Below are positions 23,052 through 32,714 of a DNA stretch of 64,000 bases, in pieces. Numbering within the stretch: the stretch's first letter is position 1; each line of letters starts with the position of its first letter. The translations under genes and the position numbers were made by a program. The notes under the pieces were generated by a model, which was not told where the DNA came from, made no database searches, and saw only the letters and a list, made by a program, of their open reading frames with translations. Location: positions 3,397,501 through 3,461,500 of the forward strand of contig JAPYXD010000755.1 of assembly GCA_030998225.1 (NCBI GenBank). The letters run 5' to 3'. Origin of the DNA: Diplolepis rosae. Taxonomy: Eukaryota; Arthropoda; Insecta; Hymenoptera; Diplolepididae.

Positions 23052-23849
23052 TTAGGATCGAATGATCCTCGCTTAGGGATGAGGATAAGTCAATGAAAGA
23101 CACAATGATTATGAAAATAATACAAATTGAATTTATTTTACTGGTTAAAATTTTCGGATATACATTCGTTAAGACAATTCTTATATAATGTAGGCACAGG
23201 CTGGTTGGTACGTGGGTGAGAAAGAGACAAAGAATAAAGATAGAGAGAGAGAGGTTCGGTACCTTTATGACTCGTAAGTTGTGTTGAGGTTTAATCCACA
23301 CGGCGGTGAGTTGTAAGTACGGGATCCCCACAGGTGTATTCCAAGTGTGTGAGAGAGACGGAGTTATAGGCCGCACAGGTATATTCCGTAAAGGGCGGTG
23401 ATTCAAATTTACGACACTGTTCGAAGATCCTTACAAGATCTATTCAAGTCTACGATGACTTTTACGACTCCCGAACTTTGATTTTAAATTGTCCCGGTCG
23501 AATTTTATTAATCTCAAACTCAGAGATTTTCGAAGTTAAATTGAAATGCTGCACTGGACTATTGTCGCGAGACCGGTTATAAATCCGAAGGAAAATTTAT
23601 ATGTCGAACTAGACGAAGAATTTACTGACTGCTTTCTCTTGGTGTGGGCCTCTTTTATATTTTTTCATACAAATTGACGGTCAGCGAAAATCGTGACGTA
23701 GTCATATCTTCTTAGAGGAGAAAGGGCCCTCTATACTGCTCCCTACTTCCTCTACTCCCTATTCCCCTTTATCGATTTTCTCATAGATTTCTTAACTCAA
23801 TCCAGCCTGTGTTTATTATATACATTCAAATACGTCGCGGGACGTGACA
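23052..23849 (-). repeat. Element-G-family solo LTR (diverged), nested in P-like element
   Basis: The right end CGGGACGTGACA (reverse complement of the element G LTR start) is at 23838-23849. The left end, TTAGGATCGAATGATCC at about 23052, matches the LTR's 3' end. CT/GA-rich and CACAGGT-type blocks correspond to the 11050-11210 region. It is about 800 bp, longer and clearly diverged from 10673-11378. No clear target duplication was found. Confidence 0.75.
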
Positions 23850-24027
23850 ATAGCATGGAAGTGAATAAAATTTTGCATCTGAGCCCAAGTTGAAGGTAAA
23901 ATGATAATTTCATAAGAATATATTGCAAAAAAACGTCAAATTTCGATGTTTTTTAAAAATATTAATAACACTGAAATTAATTAAGATTTTTAAACGTTTT
24001 TGGTCTCATTTTGAAGGTTACTCTTCA

Positions 24028-24233
24028 TAGTATTTTGTTAACTTATCAAGATATTTTTAGAATTTTTCTTTTGCATTCTACCCTGGGGTCAAACATGATA
24101 CAAAGAAGTCGAAAAATTTCAAATAAAGACAGTAATCTATAAATTTTATGACCTTTTTGTATCATTTTTGACGCTGGGTAGAATGCAGGGAAAAAAATCT
24201 GAAAATACCTTGATCAGTTAACAAAATACTATA
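24028..24233. repeat. Small palindromic MITE
   Basis: Arms at 24028-24112 and 24150-24233 are reverse complements with few mismatches (outer ATAGTATTTTGTTAACT against AGTTAACAAAATACTAT, inner GCATTCTACCC). Spacer of about 37 bp. No ORF. Confidence 0.8.
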
Positions 24234-24907
24234 AGCATTGCTTGGTATATGTTCAGCCTGTCCTGCTCATATGGCATCGCATTTTATAGGACTTCTACAA
24301 ATTGCTCGTTCGCTCGATTGCTTTGCAATCGGCATCAATGCCTCGATAGAACTTTTAAAAGGTGCATTATTATCCATATTATTTTCCCAAATTAACTTAA
24401 TTGTCTTTCTTAACAAATTGTAATTGTTTTATTTATGTTTCTTAGGAGTTGCAAAGATATTGTCAAAGTTACAACAACAAAAAATTGACCAATCGATGAA
24501 GGAACTTTGCTGGTTTAAAGCGAGGCCGTTGTACGAACTTATGGAAAAGCAAGGAATTCAAATCAACAGAGGTACAAAAAATAACTCTGATATGGCTTGA
24601 TAGATTAGCTTTTATGGCCCAATAAGTCTGCAGGACATCCGTCTTCTAATTTAACTAAAAATGTAAATAACGACTTACTGCAGAATGAACATCTCTTTGA
24701 AATCATAATACGGCTTCAAGATTTTTATATTGGCACATTGCTACGAAATTAATATAAATTGGTTTTAAATTATTCTTGGCCACGACATCAATGAAAATTA
24801 TCTTGTTGTACAAAAATTAAGGCAAAATGTGCTGAGCAACTATATTTTCTGCAAATAAAAATACAAATTACAGATATTTTTGATTTTTACTTATTACGAC
24901 CAAACCA

Positions 24908-25003
24908 AGATTTAAGGCAAAATTGTGAGAATGTAATTCAAGAGTGAGTTGATATTAACTTCTCACTCTTGAATTACATTTTCAAAATTTTGCGTTAAAT
25001 CTT
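24908..25003. repeat. Long perfect-like hairpin in P-like element
   Basis: About 40-bp arms (24908-24948 and 24962-25003) with a core GTAATTCAAGAGTGAG against CTCACTCTTGAATTAC and a 13-nt loop. It could be a fold-back duplication or a hairpin RNA; nothing shows expression. Confidence 0.75.
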
Positions 25004-26843
25004 CAATTTCCTTTTAATTATATTTGAATACATTATTCTCTGTAAGGCATTTAAAGAACCTACGTATGCATGTATATGCACTAACACGTGTACACATAAT
25101 GGTAGTTCCTTTGAACGGATATACGCGGCGCTAGTTGCTAGGAGACACTACGCTGCGCGCGCAACCATTCTCACGTACGTACTGCTGTTGGCGTTGTGTG
25201 CGTAACGTTCGCATGTCAAATTTGGACACACTGATATCGATATCTTTCAGCCAGACGTACTTAAATACGAAACAATAGATTTCTCACATAAATTATATGA
25301 ATATTGAATACTTTCAAATATTGCCAATAATTGTAATTTATGCGATCATCAGACACAACTTAATTTTATAGAACAAGGAATCAACTATTTTCTTGAAGAA
25401 ATATCATTTATATCTAGACAAGCTCGTAATATCACGAATATTTCTAAAACTGATGATCCATTCTTGCAAAAGATACAAAAAGTACTTTTAGAATTGAGAA
25501 TGAGACAGGATCCTCCCTTTACTGGCCCAAAGAAAATTTATTTCTACGCCCAAATCCATTTTTCCAAAAAGTTACAAATCTTTCTTCAAAACTTCACAAC
25601 ATTATGACCTACAAAAAGTGGCATACTTCTCAAAAGGATCCAAATATTCACCTATATAGAATATTAGTCGCATATTGTCTTAAAGACCTGCATGAAATTT
25701 CTCAATCTTTTCTTTTACTCCTTGACCAACTTACAGAAGCTATTACCAATGCCGCAACTAATTTATGGCACCCTATGTTACTTCCTTATACCTTCTTAGA
25801 ATTCAAATCCAACAAAGAAGACAAACACCTTTCAACATCCCTTTTTTCTATGGTCCTTCCATTTTCTAAAATACAATACTTCTTATTCGATAAGTACTTG
25901 ATTTTTATTATGACTATACCAATCCCATCTGCTGAAGAATTTCAATTATTTAAACCACATCCAATTCCAATACATCTCGATTTCAATACTGACGTAATTT
26001 CCTCTATTTACATAAAACCTCAAAATTCTTATCTCGCTATTTCTTCAAATAACCAATCTTACTTTGCAACAAATGAAAATTTCCTCAATGCATGTTATCA
26101 AAATTGATTCCAAACATTTTGTCACCCACCAAGATCTATATCTAATATAGATAACAATCCTATTTGTGAAACATCAATGTTTCTGAATTCTCAACCATAC
26201 AAGTGTGAAATATTCATCAGTTTTAGTGAATATCCCTTTCTAACAACATTGCAATTTTATCATGGATGGCTATACTCAACAATTTTCCCCCAACAAATTT
26301 TCTTATCATGTCTAAAAAAACTCTAAAACCTTAATCACACTCCAGGGAATAGTAATTTTGCAAACAAAATCAGGTTGCAATCTAGATTCATCAACTCCAT
26401 ATTACCATCTACAAAACCATTTGAATATAATAGATAATTTAATTCCAGTCAGCAAATCAACCACATAACTTGCTATAATTTCACTATTTTTATATAATGT
26501 TTCTATTCAAGAGCCTCACTTGCTAAAAAAGGTATTACTTCTTCTCCAGCAAAAAAAAGACACGCCATTATCAATCTTCGAAAACCATGTCTTTATCCTT
26601 ACAAAATATGCAAACATTCAAAAAATCAATCCATCTATTTTTATTTCTAGTGCACATAAATTAACATTGGCACTAATTATTATCACTTTACTTATGATTA
26701 TAATTTTAGGATTAATATTATTGAAAATTCAAAAAATATCTAAAAAAATAAACAAAACGCCAACACGTATAGAACTTATACAAAAAACTCCTTTCAGCTC
26801 AGTGACAAAACCTTTACTGACCGACTTGACATTCAACTTTTGA

Positions 26844-27190
26844 CCTTTCCTTTATTCTATCTTCCATTTACCCTTTTTTATATAAACTCAAAGTCACCTT
26901 AGAAATTTTTTCAGATACAGGCACATTCTGTCCTTACCTTCCTCAAAACCACGTGCATGAACGTTGTAAATCCTATAACGTCAGAAGTACAGTTTTTGTA
27001 CGCACGCCTTTAAAGCTTCTAACTAAATAAGTAACAAACTGTAATATAAAAGTTGTTGTTCTAACGGAAAGTAAAATACTTCTAGCAAAATCTTTTACCT
27101 TGCATGATTAGAAAATATATTCAAAAAGTTATTATTCAATCTCCTTATCAGACCTTAATAAATAAAATCTATTCTAAAAATTTATAGAAA
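26844..27190 (+). other. Element G spacer, possible acceptor at end
   Basis: AT-rich sequence between the F-type env and the first zinc-module ORF. No ORF recognised. TTTATAG at 27181-27187, four bases before the ATG at 27191, is a weak splice-acceptor-like site. Confidence 0.45.
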
Positions 27191-27600
27191 ATGATACCAA
27201 CTCCAACTGAACCTATTGTTAACCATCTTGGACCAGAAGACGGTATATATCCGCAAGAATATCCGATAGCATACGCGCACTTATTACAGAGTCATTGCTT
27301 CGAATTAGAAGCGTCGACATTGTTTTTATATTATAATCACCAAACCACAAAAAGATATTGTCAATTCTGTTTCGAGAAATTAGATCAGTAAACTCAAAAT
27401 AATTGTGAGTTTTTTACTTCATGGCATTCCATTTGTAAATTGGAATGCATATATATGAATTGTTACGGTTGTTAAGAACTATTAATTAATTAGCGACAAA
27501 GAGCAGCTAATTGTAACGAATGCATCGAAACATATTTAAATAACAAATTCAAAATTAGTCAAGGAAACGAAGTTCTGGTAGAAAATATCCCTGGATGATC
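27191..27600 (+). pseudogene. Zinc-module accessory protein 1 (double CxxC), element G
   Basis: From ATG 27191, 66 codons run to TAA 27389-27391 with HLLQSHC and, about 21 residues on, CQFCFEKL. In the same frame past the stop, a second module is readable: CYGC at 27461-27472, then after two stops (27473-27475, 27491-27493) RQRAANCNECIE. This matches, in spacing and residues, the paralogous ORF at 28496-28927 (CSLCDTQ..., RQRAYLC.., IE). The protein would therefore have two four-Cys/His zinc modules. I do not recognise the family. The paralogues are separated by the Tc1-like insertion at 27609. It has at least three stops, so it is inactive. Confidence 0.62.
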
Positions 27601-27608
27601 TATACGTA

Positions 27609-28365
27609 AAGGGTTTCCCAATAAGGTTGATATGTTTTGAAATTGAAAAAAAACACTGAATATTCATTCGGAATTGATCGAAATCTTTTTTATTATATTG
27701 GATATTCTATGCCATTTATGATTTAAACAATATATCGGCCAAATGTCCCCCGAGACTTGAGCCAAAAATGCGCCTCATCAGAAAAGATGATTTTTTGATG
27801 AAAATTGGGATCATTTTCAATTGATTCCAGAGCCCAATCCGCGAACTCCCGACGCAAACGATGGTCACTAGGCTTCAGTTCTTGGGCCAGAATCATCTTA
27901 TAGGGATGCAGGCCAAGATCCAATCGCAAAATACGCCAGGTAGTCATCCTGGACAGGCCCAATTCCTGAGATCGGCGTGGCACGGACAATTCACGGTTTT
28001 CCTCAATACTGGCCTGTACGGTGGCTATATTCTGTGTAGAACGTGCGGTACGCATACGATTTTTAGGCTTAGTATCCAATAGAATAAATTCACTCTCCAA
28101 CTTATCGATTATTCGACGAATTGAGAGCGCGGATGGAGCAGAATGACGACCATATTTTGCACGATATGCTCTTTGAACACCGACAAAACTTCTCGAATTT
28201 TGATAAAATAATTGGACAATTTCCAAACGTTGTGGAAGCGTGAAACTACTCATGATTAAATGGCAAACCTTACTGATGACAACTGACAGCAGACGTCAAA
28301 AATTTCAGTTCAAATGAGCCCGATAGGGACATTCAAAATCATATCACCCCTATTGGGAAACCCTT
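27609..28365 (-). mobile_element. Tc1/mariner-superfamily element, internally deleted
   Basis: The 757-bp element has ~27-bp terminal inverted repeats (AAGGGTTTCCCAATA at the left, mirrored at 28351-28365) and a TA target duplication at 27607-27608 and 28366-28367. It encodes a truncated transposase on the minus strand. It sits between the two zinc-module ORFs of element G. Confidence 0.88.
27723..28253 (-). pseudogene. Truncated IS630/Tc1-mariner-type transposase
   Basis: 176 codons from ATG 28253 (MSSFTLPQRLEIVQLFY). The N-terminus is a helix-turn-helix (EIVQLFYQNSRSFVGVQRAY), followed by a second HTH area (SRMTTWRILRLDLGLHPYK) and the first catalytic Asp in IIFSDEAHFWL. The protein ends 13 residues after that Asp, so the second and third acidic residues are missing. 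The ORF itself has no internal stop. The internal deletion, not nonsense decay, makes the element non-autonomous. The family resembles insect transposases with a DUF4817-like N-terminus. Confidence 0.8.
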
Positions 28366-28480
28366 TATATATGTTCCACCCATGTACTCACGCATGACAA
28401 ATTTTGTAAATTTTAATAGAATTTTTATACAAAAAATTATAAAATTTTGCAAATGTTTCAAATTCTTTAAATATTGTAAA

Positions 28481-28491
28481 TTTCTCCTTAG
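28481..28491 (+). promoter_or_regulatory. Splice acceptor-like site before zinc ORF 2
   Basis: TTTCTCCTTAG at 28481-28491, four bases before the ATG at 28496. Same placement as at the other element G accessory ORFs. Confidence 0.45.
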
Positions 28492-28495
28492 AAAA

Positions 28496-28927
28496 ATGCT
28501 GCCCCAAGAAATCGAAACAATCGAAGCAGACGAAGTTCAAGCAAGCGAGCAGGATGTTCAGCCGTATTTTGAACATCATTTATGGTCGGCATACTGCTGC
28601 ACAACCCTTATCGAAAATTTCTATATGAACGTCCTCGAAAAAAATCTTGTTTGCGAGGATTGTTGGATGACAAAACTTAGCTTCTTTGAAACAGAAGTAA
28701 CATTACCTGTCCAAATAGATCAAATAGTCACTAAAGACTTATATTGTACGTTAAAGCTCTCCAGCCTCGACTGCTCCCTTTGCGATACACAAATTTTTTA
28801 CATGCGGCAAAGAGCATATTTATGCGTAACTTGAATCGAACGTGTAATTCATTTATGCCATCAAGAAGCATTATATAACGACGTCGATTCCGAATCATCC
28901 ACCATTATTTATAATAACGACGAATAA
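28496..28927 (+). pseudogene. Zinc-module accessory protein 2 (double CxxC), element G
   Basis: I choose ATG 28496 because an acceptor-like site precedes it and the acidic start MLPQEIETIEADE resembles paralogue 1; the open frame extends upstream with AT-rich codons. Module 1 is HHLWSAYCC followed by CEDCWMTKL. Module 2 is CSLCDTQ..., RQRAYLC, then TGA at 28832-28834 exactly where paralogue 1 has the last Cys pair's final Cys (NECIE). The frame continues IERVIHLCHQEAL to TAA 28925-28927. About 143 codons. Cys spacing implies two zinc sites. No signal peptide or membrane helix. Function unknown; the position at the 3' end of a retrovirus-like element suggests an accessory or regulatory protein. 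Confidence 0.65.
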
Positions 28928-29171
28928 AAATAATAAATCAAAACATATTTTTAATTATTCTTTTTTCTAAATATAAACAATATCCATTAATAACTTTCGT
29001 TAAAAATGTTTTCCGTTTTGTTTTTTATTCATTGTTTAAATCATATTGCATATACATCAATACTTTTCCTTAACCGACATAATGCAACGATAAACCGTAA
29101 TAAATTAAAATGTTCTATCGGCGAAAAAACAAACTTTTTTTTGTACATCTTAACTCAAACCACTGTTTTCT
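28928..29171 (+). other. Element G 3' region, no gene seen
   Basis: AT-rich sequence after the second zinc ORF. It contains no recognisable feature before the LINE insertion. Confidence 0.5.
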
Positions 29172-30182
29172 CGAAGAACTAAAGAGAGCGGATGAAAGGC
29201 TTAAGGCAAATACAGCGCCGGGTATCGACGGGGTGCCGAACGAGATCCTCAAAGAGGTGATCGGGGCATACCCGGAGATCCTCCTAGAAGCCTTCAACTC
29301 CTGTCTTCGGGATGGGAGGTTCTTCGCAGATTGGAAGAAGCAGAGGTTGGTCCTGCTGATGAAGGGCAACAATCCTCTAGGGGTTGCCTCGTCGTATAGA
29401 CCAATATGCTTATTGGATACGATGGGGAAGCTTCTGGAGGAGTGGATTCTACAACGGCTTCAGGCTCTCTTGGTCGGGGAGAACGGGCTCTCGGAAAACC
29501 AGTTCGGATTCAGGAAAGGCAGCTCCACTGTGGACGCCATCCAAGCTGTGGTTAACATCGCCACAAATGCAAGAAAAGGAACTGGTAAGCGTAAGGGATT
29601 CTGTGCGTTGATTAGCATTGACATGCGCAATGCGTTCAATACCGCGAGATGGGACATCTGCATAGAGGCGATGATGCGGAAAAAGGTTCCAGACTACCTG
29701 TTGCGAATGATAGATGACTACCTGAGCGACAGATGGGTGATATACCAGGGCGACAAATGGTCTCTCAAAGAAGAGATGACATGTGGCGCTCCTCAAGGAT
29801 CGCGGGTGGGTCCACTCGTTTGGAACATCATGTACGATGACTTTCTGCGCATGGACCTACCTGCACTCTTCGTCTGCGCAAAATGGGGTGTGGCTAGGGA
29901 GGTCCTCGGTCAGGCGGTGGGTTCCAAACATACTCCTGACACGATGGTCCCTCTCATGCTCCAGTCTGAACGGTTCTGGACGCTCATCGAGTCATTCGTC
30001 ACACTTGTGATGAAGACGAGAGAACTTGATGGGCGTCGAGAGCGAAACACCGGGGAGGGCCAGTAGAAATCGCATCGGGGCCTGCACCCGCGGTCCTGCG
30101 TCTCGGGTAGACTTGACTGTCCGCGTCGTTCGGGAGAGGAATCTGTTTGTTTCTCCCCTGGGTGGCGCGGCTAGTCAGTTAT
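29172..30182 (+). pseudogene. R1-like LINE RT fragment with in-frame internal deletion
   Basis: The open frame to 30066 begins in RT (RADERLKANTAPGIDGVPNEIL) and keeps NQFGFRKGSSTVDAI, the first catalytic Asp region (SIDMRNAFNTARW), and GAPQGSRVGPLVWN. At about 29866-29872 it jumps from DDFLRMDLPA straight to the C-terminal VCAKWGVAREVLGQAV, removing the FADD catalytic block and thumb yet staying in frame. It continues into a 3' UTR (30067-30182) matching 4490-4300 on the minus strand. 5'- and 3'-truncated. The uninterrupted 300-codon frame is unusual for a dead LINE here but cannot be active without its catalytic Asp pair. Confidence 0.85.
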
Positions 30183-30483
30183 CCGACTTTAATGGAACCA
30201 CTATTTCAAAAAAAACTATGAAATTATTTATAACAAAAAAATTATAATATTAAAATAATATAAATTTGTATCGAAAAAAAAAAAAAAAATGTTCGATATT
30301 GGAATGTATCAAATGCAAAGTATACAAATTGTAAAACAGGGACCGAAATGAATGTTGTATTTATCATTCACATTTTGTAACTATATCAGAATAAGAATTT
30401 GAATGTATCTCTTCAAAAACATCAATGAATGTATTCTTCTTTCGAAGATTCGATCGCGGATGCTTCACCCCCGCGCTCGAACT
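30183..30483 (+). other. Element G 3' untranslated region
   Basis: AT-rich sequence with a poly-A run at about 30275-30290, then GC-rich sequence just before the polypurine tract. No gene. Confidence 0.55.
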
Positions 30484-30494
30484 AGGGGGGAAGG
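30484..30494 (+). other. Polypurine tract of element G
   Basis: AGGGGGGAAGG directly abuts the TGTCACG start of the 3' LTR, the position and composition expected of the plus-strand primer of an LTR element. Confidence 0.85.
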
Positions 30495-30860
30495 TGTCAC
30501 GTCCCGCGACGCATTAGAATGTACTATAGGCATAGGCTGGGTCTAGAGGAAAATCTCGGGAAATTACTAAAAGAGAGAGAAAACCACCTATTGAAAAGAG
30601 ATGTATAACTACGTCACACGCTGCGGGAGACTGCGCAGTGCGTGACGTTACCAAAAAATATAATATAAAAAGGAGACGCCGACAAGGGAAAACTAGTCCT
30701 GTGAGCAAAATTTAAGTGCGGCAATTTCTAAAAAACTAAACAGGATTCTCAGCGCGAGATAATTATACCGTGCAGTTTGACAGTGTCAAGACCCGAGAGT
30801 CATAAATTTACCGTGGTCCGTTTTACTATCCTTGAAGGGATCTTAGAATCAGTTCCAAAA
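30495..30860 (+). repeat. Element G 3' LTR, truncated by mariner
   Basis: Matches 10673-11035 of the 5' LTR with about 25-30 differences in 360 bases by eye, including the TATA region. The match stops at about 30855, where mariner sequence begins; the remaining ~340 bp of LTR is absent on the far side of the mariner. Confidence 0.88.
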
Positions 30861-32152
30861 ACGAGACTGGGCTAAAATAGAAACGACAGGAGCTTTGTTC
30901 TGATAAATTCGAGTTTATTTATTCAAAATAGTCCCCTCCGGCTTCGATACACTGTTTTGCGCGATCCAAAAGCTTTTCGAAAGAGTATTTCAGGTCATTG
31001 ACCGGAATGTCCTTCAGGATGTCGGTACAAGCCATTTGTATGGCCTCTACGAACGCAAAACGTTTTCCTTTCATCGCCAAATGCAATTTTCCGAATAGGT
31101 AGAAGTCACAGGGAGCCATATCAGGTGAATACGGTGAGTGATTGTTGGTTAAAGTGCGATTTCTAGTCAAAAAATCAGTCACAAGAGTGGATCGATGAGA
31201 TGGTGCATTATCATGCAATAAGCGCCAGCTTCCTCCTTCGCGGTATTCAGGCCGAATTCGACGAATGCGATGCAACAAACGCTTCAAAACGCCAAGATAG
31301 AAAATTGCATTGACGGTTTGGCCCGTTGGCACGAACTCCTTGTGGACAATCCCCTTGGAATCGTAAAAACAAATGAGCATCGACTTGATTTTTGACTTCT
31401 CCAAACGCAATTTTTTGGGTGGTGGCTCATCTAGGGCCTTGTATTCGGCGCTTTGACGCTTGGTTTCGGGTTCATACTGGAAACACCACGTTTCATCATC
31501 AGTTACAATGTTGTAAAGGAAGTTCTCGTTTTTTCTCGCCTCTTTAATGATGTCTTTCGAATGTTGAATTCTGAGCAATTTTTGGTCATCAGTTAACTTG
31601 TGGGGAACAAAACGTGCACAGACCTTTCGTAAGCCCAAATGATCGGTTAAAATGCGATAAATCGATGTTTTGGAGATAGTCAACTCCGATTCCATGAATT
31701 TCTAAGATGATTTCGGCTCATTTTTGATAAATTCACGCACAATTTCGATGGAGTTTTCGGTGATCACTGATTTTGGGTGGCCCGTATGTTCATCGTCATT
31801 TATGTCCTCACGACCATCTCTGAAAAGTGTAAACCACTCATAAACTCTGGCACGAGATAGGCAATCATCGCCATAAACTTTCTTCATCAATTCAAATGTT
31901 TCGGTAAACGTTTAACTAATTTTAAAACAAAATTTGATATTAGTTCTTGGTTTGAAACTCATTTTTGTACCGATGACACAAACACACTGACACTTTAGAC
32001 GCAATAACTTCACTTCCACTGAAGCGAATGTCATGAAACTGTCACTGGAAGTCAGGGAGGCATATAACTTTCCAACGCACTACCTCATTCATAGATGGCG
32101 CCACCAAAAAAATTTTTATGACAAAAGTCTCGTTTATTTTGGAACGCACCTT
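30853..32152 (-). mobile_element. mariner (DD34D) element, one end damaged
   Basis: The right terminus (minus-strand 5' end) reads CAAGGTGCGTTCCAAAATAA next to TA. The left end keeps only GTTCCAAAAACGAGACT of the inverted repeat and is fused to the element G LTR, so the end and its TA duplication are lost. Encodes one transposase. Confidence 0.85.
30919..31962 (-). pseudogene. mariner transposase
   Basis: 347 codons from ATG 31962 (MSFKPRTNIKFCF) to 30919, the usual mariner length. It has the N-terminal HTH (DDCLSRARVYEWFTLFRDG), the linker, and the catalytic triad Asp in TDDETW, Asp in HDNAPSH and Asp in YSPDMAPCDFYLF. There are 34 residues between the last two, i.e. DD34D. Only two nonsense codons break it: TAA at 31912-31914 (codon 17) and TAG at 31702-31704, both in frame. 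All three catalytic Asp are kept, so this copy died recently compared with element G into whose LTR it is fused. Confidence 0.92.
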
Positions 32153-32714
32153 GTATATTAAATTTTGTTATGAACTATGCTAAAGTTTCATATCATTCTT
32201 CTAAACTTTAGTATTTTTTTGACAAAAGGTCATAGAGTGATACGTTTTTCCCTAAATTGAAAAATACTATAGTAGAAGTTTATATGAAGAGTTTCTCCGT
32301 GTACCTAAAGAAAATAGTGTATAATGATAAAAATTGAATTGAAATATTGTGAAGTTTACATAAAATTGAAATTATATTTAAAAATGTTATACTTAATTTT
32401 GTTCTGAATATTTTTAATTTACAAAAAATTTAGAAATTTTAAACAGGAACTTATAGGTATGAATTACAATTATTTCAGTACAGAATTTTTTCACGTAGTC
32501 CTGTATTCTGTTTCGGATATACTTCTATGTACATAATACGGAAAAATGTAAATAATAAACAATAAATTCAATTCAATTTGAAGAAACATTATTATATAGT
32601 ATATTGTGCAAGAAGGAAAAAAAATTATTTTGCGAGTGTGAAGTTTGATGGCCAAGCAAAGCGAGGGTAACAACAACACGAGTAAAATAAATATTTTTCC
32701 CGTGTAGCACACGA
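32153..32714. other. AT-rich spacer, no gene seen
   Basis: No recognisable feature. Short random frames only. Confidence 0.5.

Larger units (their letters stand above)
22289..24601 (+). pseudogene. THAP-domain transposase fragment of P-like element
   Basis: Starts at ATG 22289. A THAP C2CH zinc domain is readable: CTVSGC, then HRFPKK, RWIEAC, VCHRHF and the late SVPTLNL motif. TAA at 22439-22441 interrupts it between the Trp and the CxxH pair. The frame runs to a good splice donor, CAC|GTAAGT at 22724. A candidate acceptor at 24445 (TTTATGTTTCTTAG) leads to a coiled-coil-like frame with KELCWFKARPLYELMEKQG, ending TGA near 24600, but the phase does not match perfectly. THAP domains bind transposon ends in P elements. 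No RNase H-like catalytic region is present, so the element is non-autonomous. Confidence 0.75.
22020..25233 (+). mobile_element. P-like DNA transposon with THAP ORF, non-autonomous
   Basis: The 75-bp terminal inverted repeats (22020-22094 and 25159-25233) begin CAGTGTGTCC and differ at only two positions by eye. They are flanked by a perfect 8-bp duplication, ATATCGAT (22012-22019 and 25234-25241). Subterminal copies of TTGAACGGATA-CGCGGCG (about 22145-22165 and 25114-25135) lie in direct orientation and may be transposase sites. The THAP ORF and 8-bp TSD point to the P-element superfamily. It is inserted in the second env of element G and itself carries an LTR, a small MITE and a hairpin. 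Confidence 0.85.
21840..26843 (+). pseudogene. F-type (errantivirus/baculovirus F-like) envelope, second env of element G
   Basis: The N-terminus (21840-22019) has a signal-like start (VYLILIPLLFSKAE) and the block SSGIYFEP...FISYID, comparable to the element-L Env. It is split by the P-like element at 22020 and resumes after the 25234-25241 target duplication. The ectodomain is clearest at 25604-26107, with the Env-F motif area LTEAITNAATNLWHPMLL and a Cys near the end. It continues past TGA 26105-26107 (CHPPRSISNIDNNPICETS, GWLYSTIFPQ). The C-terminus at 26520-26843 has a membrane anchor (LTLALIIITLLMIIILGLIL) and a basic tail. The furin site and fusion-peptide region seen in element L is not recognisable here. 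Multiple stops make it dead. Confidence 0.78.
10673..30860 (+). mobile_element. Element G: large Gypsy-type retrovirus-like element, nested and degenerate
   Basis: It is delimited by a 5' LTR (10673-11378) with an adjacent tRNA-Gly primer site, and by a polypurine tract (30484-30494) directly preceding a same-orientation 3' LTR (30495-30860, truncated). The internal order is pol, CARD-like ORF, chuvirus-type glycoprotein, dsRBD ORF, F-type Env and two zinc-module ORFs. Removing the foldback, P-like, Tc1-like and LINE insertions leaves roughly 14 kb. The two LTRs differ at about 25-30 of 360 compared positions by eye, so it is old. Gag and the protease active-site region are not found. The RT motifs are Ty3/Gypsy type. 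Confidence 0.85.

Noticed and set aside
24238..24423. Hydrophobic ORF in the P-like element
   Set aside because: Short, lies in the presumed intron, no recognisable family.
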